Below, in pieces: positions 35,781 to 43,735 of a DNA stretch of 64,000 nucleotides. A program made the position numbers and the translations under genes. The stretch covers positions 5,446,501 through 5,510,500 of the forward strand of contig NZ_CP104067.1 in the NCBI RefSeq assembly GCF_026651875.1. The letters are read 5' to 3'. Each line of letters starts with the position of its first letter. The stretch's first letter is position 1. Source of the DNA: Alicyclobacillus fastidiosus. Lineage in GTDB: Bacteria > Bacillota > Bacilli > Alicyclobacillales > Alicyclobacillaceae. The notes under the pieces are model-generated. The model saw nothing but the letters and a program-made list of their open reading frames with translations, was not told where the DNA came from and made no database searches.

Positions 35781-36554
35781 CTACGAACGGTGTGTGATTC
35801 GCTCGAGTTCCGCCAACACGCCGACCTCTGTAGAAAAGCTCGTCCCATAGGCCAACTTCGGCCTGCCGATGACCACCACTTCAATCCCCATCGCCAGAGC
35901 CGCCGCCACCTTGTCATCGACGGCACCGGGTCCGCCGCTCTCCTTGGTGACCATCAGCGTGGTCTCGTAGTGGCGATAGAGCGCCTCGTTCAACTCGCGG
36001 GAAAAGGGCCCTTGCATGGCGATAATATTCCTCTGCTCCAGCCTGAGTTTTGCACACTTCTCCATGTTGTCCACGCGTGGTAACATCCGCGCGACGAGCC
36101 GAATGTCGTCGCGGCCGAGCAAACGCTCCGTAAAGATCTGCAGGGTTTTGCTTCCCGTCGTCAGCATGATGCTGCCTTTGCGCGAGAGGGCGTAATCGGC
36201 AGCCTGCTCGTACGTGTCAACATAGGTCACGAGTTCGCTGTCGCCGAATTCTTGAGTCGCGCGCTCGAAGCGAATGTAGGGGATGCCTCGGGCATCTGCC
36301 GCCGCCATGGCGGTGCGGTGCGCCTCTTCCGCAAACGGGTGACTTGCGTCCACGAGGGCCGTCGCGCCGATCTCGTCCAACAGTTGGCACATCGAATCGA
36401 GATTCAGCCGCCCACTGCGCGCACGGATTCCGGCATGCTCGAGGATTTCTGCCGCGTGGTCGGTGACCACACTCGCCAACAAGGGATACCCCTTCGCCTG
36501 GATGGAGAGGGCCAACGCCCTCGCGTCACTGGTTCCTGCCATGAAGAAAATCAT
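35781..36554 (-). CDS. cbiJ: Cobalt-precorrin-6A reductase
   Basis: A 257-residue CbiJ/CobK. It opens IFFMAGTSDARALA, contains LVDASHPFAEEAHRTA and ...IRFERAT, and ends with the conserved MVTKESGGPGAVDDKVAAALAMGIEVVVIGRP. It reduces precorrin-6A at C18-C19 with a nicotinamide cofactor. The ATG at 36554 has GGAGGG upstream and slightly follows the end of cbiH60. Confidence 0.94.
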   Translation of the reverse strand: MIFFMAGTSDARALALSIQAKGYPLLASVVTDHAAEILEHAGIRARSGRLNLDSMCQLLDEIGATALVDASHPFAEEAHRTAMAAADARGIPYIRFERATQEFGDSELVTYVDTYEQAADYALSRKGSIMLTTGSKTLQIFTERLLGRDDIRLVARMLPRVDNMEKCAKLRLEQRNIIAMQGPFSRELNEALYRHYETTLMVTKESGGPGAVDDKVAAALAMGIEVVVIGRPKLAYGTSFSTEVGVLAELERITHRS

Positions 36555-36573
36555 TCGCCTTCCCTCCGTTTCC

Positions 36574-38214
36574 TCAAGATCCACACACGGAGTCGGCAAT
36601 CACGATCGCGGGGCGGTCCTGGTGGACAAATCCCTCGATCTCGCCCACCCGTTGAAAAAACTTGTGAAACCGCTCGCCGGGGAACGCGTCCTCGCGGTAC
36701 CGCGCGATAATCCGCTCCATCAAGTCAGGCACTTCCTCGGCCGGTATGCCCTCTGCAACGCGAGTCCCCGGTGCGGCGTTTCGCCCCGTCGTCTTCCCAC
36801 CGAGAAACAAATCGAACTTTCCTTTGCGAAACACCAGTCCGATATCCTCGTTCACGGCGCCATAGCACGCCATCGCACAGCCGTTAAACCCGATTCGCAA
36901 TTCCTTTTCCACTGAGAGCCCAGCCAACCGGTTCGCGATGTCCTGTGCGTAAGGGATACCCTCGAACTTCTCACCATCGCAAAAGTCGCACGCCTTCACC
37001 TTGATGACGTCGCCGACCGGCAGTACGGTGAGATGGTGTTCGCGAAGCGTCGCGACCACTTCCTCCGCCTCTGTGGTCATCGTCCTCAGGATGAGTTGGT
37101 GCGCCGTCGTGTACTCTAGCTCTCCGCCCTCTCCCGCTAGTTGTGCGAGCAAAACCAGTTGTGCCGACGTGAACTTCTTGTTGGCGACGCCGGGACTGAC
37201 CGCGACTTCGAAGATCGCCGCAGGTACAGTAGCGGCGCGCGGCGTCTGTGGAATGGCGCCCTGAACCGTACCTGACAGCCGACGAAGTGCCGCCTCTGCA
37301 AAGGCGCGCGGAGATTGGTCCTTTGCGGGCGTCGAAGTCGACGGGCCGACGGGACTTTGCGTCGAGTTGTGCTCTGACTGCGTCGCGGCGTTGAGCGACC
37401 AGGGTTCGTTCTCCGGTCGCAGGCGCTCACCAGGGCGCAGGCGTTGCTCGGCCGTATTCAAGGTGTACTTCCGCTGATAGCCGCGCGGGGTGACCATGAG
37501 GTCATCGTAGTAGAATGTCGAAGCGTTCCCGATGATCACGGTGGTCAGCATGCCGATGTCGTGCGTCAGCATCTCCCCTAAATTCGTCCGGACGACGTGT
37601 TGCCTGTCTCGATAGGCGCTTTTGACGAGCCCTACTGGCGTCTCCGGCGGGCGATACTTGAGGACAATGCGCTGCGTTTCGGCAATCTGTCGCGTGCGTC
37701 GCCCACTCTTGGGGTTGTACAGCGCGATGACGAAATCGGCCGCCGCCGCGGCCTCGATGCGCCGCTCGATGACCTCCCACGGCGTCAGGTGGTCGGAAAG
37801 GCTGATGGTACACGCGTCGTGCATAATCGGTGCACCCAAGAGCGCCGCACAGGAATTGATAGCGGAAATCCCCGGGATGACCTCGACCGCAGGGTTGTCG
37901 CCTTGGTGCCAACCGCGCTCGATGAGCACCTCGTAGACGAGGCCCGCCATGCCGTAGACACCGGCGTCCCCCGATGAGATGACGGCGACCGTTTTGCCGG
38001 AGGCGGCGAGATCGACCGCCTTTTGCGCCCGGCTGACTTCCTCCGTCATGCCGGTCCGCACGATGTCCTGCGTCGTGAGTAGACCTCGAATCAGATCCAC
38101 GTACGTGTTGTAGCCAATGATGACGTCGCTCTCCTGTATGGCCGTGCGTGCGCGCTCGGTGATATGCTCAAACGCACCTGGACCGAATCCGACGACAATT
38201 ATCCTTCCGTCCAA
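36574..38214 (-). CDS. cbiH60: Cobalt-factor III C17-methyltransferase fused to a nitrite/sulfite-reductase-like Fe-S domain (CbiH60 type)
   Basis: A 546-residue fusion. Residues 1-250 are a CbiH/CobJ methylase (GFGPGAFEHITERA, ISSGDAGVYGMAGLVYE, VIPGISAINSCAALLG, VIIGNASTFYY). After a Ser/Thr/Pro/Gln-rich linker (about 265-320), residues 325-546 resemble the half-domain of siroheme nitrite/sulfite reductases, with Cys ligands in KACDFCDGEKFEG and FNGCAMACYGAVNEDIG. This is the architecture of Bacillus megaterium CbiH60, which performs ring contraction and C17 methylation and carries a 4Fe-4S cluster. The start is TTG at 38214 with AAGGAGGG about 10 bases upstream. Confidence 0.92.
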   Translation of the reverse strand: MDGRIIVVGFGPGAFEHITERARTAIQESDVIIGYNTYVDLIRGLLTTQDIVRTGMTEEVSRAQKAVDLAASGKTVAVISSGDAGVYGMAGLVYEVLIERGWHQGDNPAVEVIPGISAINSCAALLGAPIMHDACTISLSDHLTPWEVIERRIEAAAAADFVIALYNPKSGRRTRQIAETQRIVLKYRPPETPVGLVKSAYRDRQHVVRTNLGEMLTHDIGMLTTVIIGNASTFYYDDLMVTPRGYQRKYTLNTAEQRLRPGERLRPENEPWSLNAATQSEHNSTQSPVGPSTSTPAKDQSPRAFAEAALRRLSGTVQGAIPQTPRAATVPAAIFEVAVSPGVANKKFTSAQLVLLAQLAGEGGELEYTTAHQLILRTMTTEAEEVVATLREHHLTVLPVGDVIKVKACDFCDGEKFEGIPYAQDIANRLAGLSVEKELRIGFNGCAMACYGAVNEDIGLVFRKGKFDLFLGGKTTGRNAAPGTRVAEGIPAEEVPDLMERIIARYREDAFPGERFHKFFQRVGEIEGFVHQDRPAIVIADSVCGS

Positions 38215-38239
38215 TCTTCATGCACCCTCCTTCTACCCG

Positions 38240-39028
38240 TTACAGACTCGTTGCACCCGATGCGGCCACGCGCTCATCGCGGGACATCGCCTTCGGATCA
38301 AACCAGTCGAGTTGATCGTGCATGCGCACCACGTCCCCCACGACGATCACCGCTGGCGGTTCGATGCCGCTCTGCGCCACGATGTCCGCGATGCTCTCCA
38401 GTGTCCCAACCACCGTTTGCTGTTCGGGTGTCGTCCCCAAGCGCACGACGGCGACAGGCGTATCTCCCCGCCGCCCAAAGTGGACGAGGCGATCGGCTAT
38501 CTCGCGCAAATTTGCCATCCCCATGAGGATGACGACCGTCTGGCTCGATTCTGCCAACGCACCCCACGGCGTTCCTGTCGACTGCAGGCATTCGTGGCCC
38601 GTGACGACGTGGAACCCGGCGGCGAGCGAGCGGTGTGTCAGGGGGATGCCGGCGTACGCAGGTGCCGCAGTGACAGAGCTCACGCCCGGTACGACTTCAT
38701 AAGGTACCCCATGGGCCCGAAGGGCCTCGGCCTCCTCCGCCCCCCGCCCGAAGACGAACGGGTCTCCCCCCTTCAGGCGAACGACCGTGTGCCCCTCCCT
38801 GGCCTTTTTCACCAGCAACGCGTCGATTTCACGTTGTGGTAACGTGTGGTGGTTGGGCGATTTCCCGACATAAATCATCTCCGCCGCATCTGCCGCAAAC
38901 TCGAGAATCGACTGCGACACCAGACGGTCGTAAACCACCACGTCCGCTTTCTCGAGGACGGCTTTCGCTTTGAGGGTGAGCAAAAGCGGATCGCCCGGCC
39001 CTGCACCAACCAAAAATACGCGTCCCAT
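38240..39028 (-). CDS. cobA: Uroporphyrinogen-III C-methyltransferase
   Basis: A 262-residue SUMT. The sequence VFLVGAGPGDPLLLTLKA, VVRLKGGDPFVFGRGAEEAEAL and YEVVPGVSSVTAAPAYAGIPLTHR is diagnostic. It dimethylates uroporphyrinogen III at C2 and C7 to precorrin-2, the branch-point to cobalamin and siroheme. No CysG oxidase/chelatase part is fused, and no separate precorrin-2 dehydrogenase is in this window. The ATG at 39028 has GGGGG upstream. It follows cbiX by 15 bases. Confidence 0.95.
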   Translation of the reverse strand: MGRVFLVGAGPGDPLLLTLKAKAVLEKADVVVYDRLVSQSILEFAADAAEMIYVGKSPNHHTLPQREIDALLVKKAREGHTVVRLKGGDPFVFGRGAEEAEALRAHGVPYEVVPGVSSVTAAPAYAGIPLTHRSLAAGFHVVTGHECLQSTGTPWGALAESSQTVVILMGMANLREIADRLVHFGRRGDTPVAVVRLGTTPEQQTVVGTLESIADIVAQSGIEPPAVIVVGDVVRMHDQLDWFDPKAMSRDERVAASGATSL

Positions 39029-39043
39029 CCTTCGTTCCCCCCG

Positions 39044-39967
39044 TTAGCCGTGCTGCCCCGCGCACGCCGGGGCCTGATGCTGATGCTGATGCTGATGCTG
39101 ATGCTGATGCTGATGCTGATGCTGATGGTCGTGATGGTCGTGATGGTCGTGATGGTGGTGCGCGCCTTCCTTTCTGTACTTGCACAAGTCGCAATTCATG
39201 AACGCTTGGCCCGCCACCGCCTCTTCCTGACGGCTGAGGGCCACTTCCACGAGGTAAGGATGCATCCCAAAGTACTCTGCCATCGCCATGTTCACTTGTG
39301 GGTATTCCGTTTGTAGGCCCGCGAGAACGTCCCGCATCCGCTTCATCAGGACGCCCGTGAACAGAAAGTACGGAAGGACGACGATGTGGTTCGCGCCGAG
39401 AGCAATAGCGCGGTGTACACCTTCTGGGAGCCGTGGAAACGTGACCCCGGTGAAACACACCTCCACCGTTTTAACGCCCGTGCGCTCCCACACCTGCCGC
39501 GCGATCTTGTAGAGATCGCCGTTTGCATCCGGGTCACTGCTCCCTCGCCCCATCAGGACGATAGCCGTCTCTTCGGGACGCGCAGCAGCCCAGTTCTCCT
39601 GCTCAATTTGCTGCACATAGCGGTCTGTCAACAAATCTATCATCCGCTCGTGCAACCCAATATTGCGACCGTAGACGATCTCGACGTCAGGGTACTTCTC
39701 CCGCGCCTGGTCTAGCATTTCGGGGATTTCTAGCTTGATGTGAGAGGCTGCCAGAAGAATGATTGGAACGGCGACGATGCGCGTTGCGCCCGCGCGGACG
39801 CAACGGTCGATGCCGTCTGCGATGGTGGGGGTGGTCAGTTCCAGAAATGCGACTTCAAAATGCCTGTCCGGCGCTGCTTCGCGAACTCTATCGACAAAGT
39901 GGACGAACTCCAAGTTTCCATCGTCGTCTCGACTTCCATGACCAATACACAGGGTGATTTCTTTCAC
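39044..39967 (-). CDS. cbiX: Sirohydrochlorin cobaltochelatase with His-rich tail
   Basis: A 307-residue CbiX of the long, two-domain type. Domain one has LCIGHGSRDDDGN, and the second half repeats the fold with IVLMGRGSSDPDANGD and a PYFLFTGVLMKR segment. Near the C-terminus are CDLCKYR and a long tail of His-Asp and then alternating His-Gln pairs, probably binding metal. It inserts cobalt into sirohydrochlorin. The start is GTG at 39967 with GAGGAGGG eight bases upstream; the frame can be extended to 40081, but that would cover the leader terminator. First gene of the operon. Confidence 0.92.
   Translation of the reverse strand: MKEITLCIGHGSRDDDGNLEFVHFVDRVREAAPDRHFEVAFLELTTPTIADGIDRCVRAGATRIVAVPIILLAASHIKLEIPEMLDQAREKYPDVEIVYGRNIGLHERMIDLLTDRYVQQIEQENWAAARPEETAIVLMGRGSSDPDANGDLYKIARQVWERTGVKTVEVCFTGVTFPRLPEGVHRAIALGANHIVVLPYFLFTGVLMKRMRDVLAGLQTEYPQVNMAMAEYFGMHPYLVEVALSRQEEAVAGQAFMNCDLCKYRKEGAHHHHDHHDHHDHQHQHQHQHQHQHQHQHQAPACAGQHG
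39073..39154. repeat. Hexanucleotide and nonanucleotide tandem repeats in the cbiX 3' end
   Basis: Nine tandem copies of CTGATG (39073-39126) are followed by three copies of GTCGTGATG (39128-39154). Read on the minus strand they encode the His-Gln and His-Asp-His tail of CbiX. Repeats of this kind are prone to slippage; because the units are multiples of three the frame would be kept. Confidence 0.9.
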
Positions 39968-40020
39968 GTTTTGGCCCTCCTCTTCCACTTCGGAGGGGTG
40001 TTTGCAAGGCCACTGCAATA

Positions 40021-40053
40021 TAAAAAGCACTCTTTTGATAAAAAAGAGTGCTT
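40021..40053 (-). terminator. Terminator in the cobalamin operon leader
   Basis: A perfect 12-bp stem (40025-40036 with 40042-40053), a 5-base loop and a following T-rich run on the minus strand lie between the B12 aptamer and the cbiX start. This is the likely expression platform: B12 binding upstream would favour termination here. Confidence 0.8.
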
Positions 40054-40115
40054 GTATACGACACGAGTCGCCCACAAACACCTCCCTATCGACCGTAGGT
40101 TGTGACGGTGTTTAT

Positions 40116-40285
40116 AGAAAAGGCAGGTCTCCTGGCTCTGGTTCATCGCGCTCGACAGCCTTCCCAGGCCTTACACCCAGTGGCCGTTGTCGAGCTTCCC
40201 CATTACAGTGGCGGGACCGCATCGGATTTACACCGATTTCCCTATTAAGTCCACATCTTGTGGACACCTTTTCCGCGTATGAAGT
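40116..40285 (-). ncRNA. Cobalamin riboswitch
   Basis: On the minus strand the B12 box GCCAGGAGACCTGCC (40122-40136) closes the element. Other conserved parts are GGTGTAAATCCGATGCGGTCCCGCCACTGT and GGGTGTAAGGCCTGGGAAGG, in short segments upstream. The order and spacing match adenosylcobalamin riboswitches. It precedes cbiX and the whole cobalamin operon, with an intrinsic terminator downstream, which implies repression of the operon when B12 is plentiful. Confidence 0.93.
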
Positions 40286-40399
40286 TGTGCGCAGTGATGA
40301 CCGCACTACCAAGTGATTCATATGGTACACGTCGATAGATATGCCGTCTAGCCCCTCTTTATGCCGCTGCGTGGACCATGTAGATACAGCCCACGCCGT

Positions 40400-41422
40400 T
40401 CACATACCAATGTATCTGGCGTAGAGACTCCGCGCGGTGGCCTCGTTGTCCACCCCGTGGATGAGCGCCCGCCCATCCGCAAACAAGGTGATCTGCACGT
40501 CCCCAAAATCGCACCGGAGCAATTGCGGATTGTGCCGGACCTCGCCAAACTGAGCGAGTCGTCGCGCCATTTGCGCGAGCGGTACGAGCAGGGCTGTCGG
40601 CGGTCGAACTTGAATCGTCTGGCGACCGCACATCGATACGGTGAGCCCGTCCAGCCGGGTCTCGAGGGCCGTAAATCGGCGCCCTTGACAGCACGGACAG
40701 CCCTCGCTGACAGGGCCGAACTGGACACTGCGAAACTCGTTCTTCCAGACGTCGAGATACGTCACCGCGTTTGCCAAGGCCTCCTCATTGCCCGTCAAGT
40801 ATTTGAGCGTCTCCGCGACTTGAAAGGAGGCGATGATGGACACCACCGGGGCGATGACGCCGACTGTATCACACGTGTCATGCCCGCCGCTCTGGTCATT
40901 TGAGCCAAAGAGACACACCAAACAAGGTGTCTGCCCCGGGCGGAAAAACGCCGTGGTGCCATACGAGCTGACGGCCCCGCCGTAGGCCCAAGGAATCCCG
41001 TGCTTGACGGCGACGTCGTTGATGAGATACCGAACCTGAAAGTTGTCCGTCCCGTCGAGGATGACGTCGACGTCGGACAGAAGGCGCTCCGCGTTGCGCC
41101 AGCTCACGTCCTCCACCACCATCTCGATGTCGACATCTCCGTTTGCTTCCCGAAGTTTCACTGCCGCCGCCTCTGCCTTGGCCCGTCCCTGTTTTGCGTC
41201 CGCCTCGTCGTACAGCGACTGCCTTTGAAGGTTGGAAGGCTCGATGATGTCCCTGTCGATCAGTCTAGCGAACCCCACGCCGGCGCGGACGAGTTGGGTC
41301 GCCAGGACGGTCCCGAGCGCCCCCATGCCGACAATCGCCACACGCGCCTTGGCAAGCCGCGACTGTCCATCCTTCCCGATCGGTCGAAATAAGACCTGTC
41401 TGGAATACCTTGTGCTTTCCAT
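40400..41422 (-). CDS. thiF: Sulfur carrier protein ThiS adenylyltransferase
   Basis: A 340-residue E1-like enzyme with the nucleotide-binding AIVGMGALGTVLATQL, DRDIIEPSNLQRQ, and ILDGTDNFQVRYLIND. Zinc cysteines appear as PCLVC and CPCC. A C-terminal 90-residue extension ends in a LFADGRALIHG segment, as in Bacillus ThiF. It adenylates the ThiS C-terminus so that sulfur can be added for the thiazole ring. MoeB is an alternative, but the divergent tenI-thiO-thiS-thiG operon supports ThiF. The start is set at ATG 41422, where the homology begins; an ATG at 41473 lacks a ribosome site. Confidence 0.88.
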   Translation of the reverse strand: MESTRYSRQVLFRPIGKDGQSRLAKARVAIVGMGALGTVLATQLVRAGVGFARLIDRDIIEPSNLQRQSLYDEADAKQGRAKAEAAAVKLREANGDVDIEMVVEDVSWRNAERLLSDVDVILDGTDNFQVRYLINDVAVKHGIPWAYGGAVSSYGTTAFFRPGQTPCLVCLFGSNDQSGGHDTCDTVGVIAPVVSIIASFQVAETLKYLTGNEEALANAVTYLDVWKNEFRSVQFGPVSEGCPCCQGRRFTALETRLDGLTVSMCGRQTIQVRPPTALLVPLAQMARRLAQFGEVRHNPQLLRCDFGDVQITLFADGRALIHGVDNEATARSLYARYIGM

Positions 41423-41538
41423 CCCTGCGGTTTCCCCCTTGCACGACTGGCTTGACGACACCTTATCGACCATGATAGCCTAATCCCGAATTAAGCATTT
41501 GACAAATGATTCGGTCGACAACATTGGTGTCGTTAGTT

Positions 41539-41590
41539 GGGTTTAGAGTGGAAACCCGCCGTACCTGGTCTTCAGGTACGGCTTTTTTTA
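41539..41590 (+). terminator. Leader attenuator of the tenI-thiO-thiS-thiG operon
   Basis: A hairpin GGGTTT/AAACCC (41539-41544 with 41552-41557) stacks directly on a perfect 10-bp stem (41558-41567 with 41573-41582) followed by seven Ts. It ends about 15 bases before the tenI start. Because the gene upstream is divergent, this terminator can only act on the tenI leader, so the operon is probably controlled by attenuation. No TPP aptamer is present. Confidence 0.75.
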
Positions 41591-41604
41591 TGGTGAGGTG
41601 AACT

Positions 41605-42321
41605 ATGGACGCCGTATTGCATGTGATTAGTGATCGAAACCGCCACCGCTTGCCTCTGCTCGAAGCGCTCGTGGAATCTGCCAAAGGCGGCGCGGACGTC
41701 ATTCAGATTCGCGAAAAAAAAGCGCCCGCGTCAGAGACCTACGGCTTGGTTCGCGAACTTCAACAGATTTGCACAGAAGAGCGCCTCTCCTCGCGCATTT
41801 TCGTGAACGATCGAGTCGATATCGCACTATCCACAGACGTCGCCGGGGTGCATTTGGCGGCCAAGTCGCTCCCCATTCCAGCCGTGGCTCAGTTGCGGCG
41901 CCAGACGGGGTGGCACGGTCTAATTGGTTGCTCGGTCCACGCCTTGGACGAAGCCATCCGCGCAGAGCGGGCTGGCGCCGATTACGTGACTTTCGGACAC
42001 GTCTTCGCAAGCGAATCCCACCCAGGGCTTCCTCCGCGAGGGCTTTACGCGCTGCGCCGCGTAGCCGAGGCGCTGTCCATTCCCGTCATCGCCATCGGCG
42101 GGATCGACAAAACGAACGTGGGGGCCGTCTTGGAGACGGGCTGCAGCGGCGTGGCCGTGATCGGCTCCGTCTTGAATGCAGAAGATCCACTCGACGCCGT
42201 GAAGTGCCTGAAAGCGGCGATGGAGAAGTCTGACGTTTCACCGAAGGTGCCTTTTCGCCTCGCTGCGCCAGAATACAAACGAGCTGACCCACTCACCGCA
42301 AGTCACGCCAAGGAGGGCTGA
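41605..42321 (+). CDS. tenI: Thiazole tautomerase (TenI), ThiE-like
   Basis: A 238-residue thiamine-phosphate-synthase-fold protein (LHVISDRNRHRLPLLE, GGADVIQIREKKA, IFVNDRVDIAL). It lacks the ThiE Gln-x-Asp/Glu phosphate-side motif, having GVHLAAKSLPI instead, and has the TenI-type YVTFGHVFASESHPGLPPRG loop. It should aromatise the thiazole tautomer made by ThiG. A function as ThiE cannot be fully excluded. The ATG has GGTGAGG upstream, and thiO follows with six bases between. Confidence 0.85.
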   Translation: MDAVLHVISDRNRHRLPLLEALVESAKGGADVIQIREKKAPASETYGLVRELQQICTEERLSSRIFVNDRVDIALSTDVAGVHLAAKSLPIPAVAQLRRQTGWHGLIGCSVHALDEAIRAERAGADYVTFGHVFASESHPGLPPRGLYALRRVAEALSIPVIAIGGIDKTNVGAVLETGCSGVAVIGSVLNAEDPLDAVKCLKAAMEKSDVSPKVPFRLAAPEYKRADPLTASHAKEG

Positions 42322-42327
42322 TTGGAC

Positions 42328-43464
42328 ATGGATGGAGTGTTTGACGTCATCGTCGTCGGCGGTGGAGCGATTGGCGCGACGAGTGCGTGGAGACTCGCAC
42401 AAACCGGTCGGCGCGTCTTGTTGCTCGATCGCGGCCAGCTGGGTTCGGAGGCATCCAGTGCGGCGGCGGGCATGCTCGGGGCGCAACTGGAGGTTTCGGA
42501 ACCTGGTGCATTCTATCACCTCTGCTTAGAAAGCCGCTCGTTATACCAGGATTTTGTCGACGAACTATTGGAGGCCACCGGCGTCGACGCCCAGCTTACG
42601 CACAACGGGATTTTTCAACTCGCCTACTCGGAGGAAGAGGTGCGAACGCTCCAGACGCGGATGCGCTGGCAGCTCGACGCGGGTGCCAACGCAGAGTGGT
42701 TGGACGCGGGGACCGTCGCCGAACAAGAACCGGTCGTGTCGCCATGTTTGGGCGCGCTCCTCTTGCCCGACGACAGCAACGTCAACGCCTTGCTCCTGAT
42801 GCGGGCGCTCAGCATTGCCGCTCACCGATTCTGCTCTGTCGTGGAAGGTGCACAGGTGACCGACATCCAACCGCAACCAGGCGGCGGATATTCCGTCCTG
42901 ACGCCCACGGGCCACTACGTGGCACAAGCGGTGGTAGTCACGGCGGGCGCCTGGGCACAAGCGCTGTTGCGGCCGTTTGCTACACCGTGCACCATTCGCC
43001 CGGTCAAGGGACAACTGTTAGCCATTCGCCCACGGCGCGGTCGAGGGATTCGCCGCACGCTGTTCAGCGAAGACGTCTACCTCGTTCCCAAACGCGACGG
43101 AACCATTGTCGTGGGCGCCACGGAGGAGAGGGACGCTGGATTCAACCGCGACGTCACCATCGATGCGCTGATGACGTTGTTGTCGAGCGTCCATCGCATG
43201 GCGCCAGGCCTCAAGGATGCCGTGTTCGAACGAAGCTGGATGGGCCTGCGGCCAGGTTCCCCACAGGGTCAGCCGTGGATTGGCGAAGTCGACGGCGCTC
43301 CAGGGCTACACGTCGCAGTGGGTCACTTCCGCAATGGAATTCTCCTCTCTCCCATCACGGGCTTAATGGTGGCCCACTCCGTGTGCCACGAACCATGGCC
43401 GACGCGTTGGCAGCCGTTCCACGTGGCGCGTGTCCACAGGCGAAATGAGGTGAGTTTGGGATGA
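42328..43464 (+). CDS. thiO: Glycine oxidase
   Basis: A 378-residue FAD-dependent amine oxidase. The dinucleotide motif VIVVGGGAIGATSAWRLA and SSAAAGMLGAQLE are typical, as are the late GLRPGSPQGQPWIGEV and HFRNGILLSPITG segments. It oxidises glycine to iminoacetate for thiazole synthesis. The ATG at 42328 lies about ten bases after GGAGGG; the TTG at 42322 is too close. It overlaps thiS by four bases. Confidence 0.92.
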   Translation: MDGVFDVIVVGGGAIGATSAWRLAQTGRRVLLLDRGQLGSEASSAAAGMLGAQLEVSEPGAFYHLCLESRSLYQDFVDELLEATGVDAQLTHNGIFQLAYSEEEVRTLQTRMRWQLDAGANAEWLDAGTVAEQEPVVSPCLGALLLPDDSNVNALLLMRALSIAAHRFCSVVEGAQVTDIQPQPGGGYSVLTPTGHYVAQAVVVTAGAWAQALLRPFATPCTIRPVKGQLLAIRPRRGRGIRRTLFSEDVYLVPKRDGTIVVGATEERDAGFNRDVTIDALMTLLSSVHRMAPGLKDAVFERSWMGLRPGSPQGQPWIGEVDGAPGLHVAVGHFRNGILLSPITGLMVAHSVCHEPWPTRWQPFHVARVHRRNEVSLG

Positions 43465-43661
43465 ACATCACGGTGAACGGAAAGCGACTTGAGACCCCTG
43501 CGGGGCTTTCGGTCAATCAGCTGTTAGAAGAGCTTCAGCTTGGCGAGGAACGCATCGCCGTCGAGCACAATCGACGCATCCTCGACGGCAAGGAGTTTGC
43601 GACCCTCACCCTCCAAGAGGGCGACACGCTGGAAATCGTGCGCTTTGTCGGCGGCGGCTGA
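43461..43661 (+). CDS. thiS: Sulfur carrier protein
   Basis: A 66-residue ubiquitin-like protein ending in the Gly-Gly needed for adenylation and thiocarboxylate formation (...EIVRFVGGG). It delivers sulfur to ThiG. The ATG lies inside the thiO end, so translation is coupled. Confidence 0.95.
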   Translation: MNITVNGKRLETPAGLSVNQLLEELQLGEERIAVEHNRRILDGKEFATLTLQEGDTLEIVRFVGGG

Positions 43662-43735
43662 TGTCGCATTTGCAGGCCAGTTTCCATTGCGGCGGCAAAG
43701 CGCGGCCACATCAGCACTGAAAGGGAGCGATCACT

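Noticed and set aside
39073..39154. Short tandem repeats considered as a CRISPR-like array
   Set aside because: There are no spacers between units, and the repeats are in frame inside cbiX, where they encode the His-rich tail.
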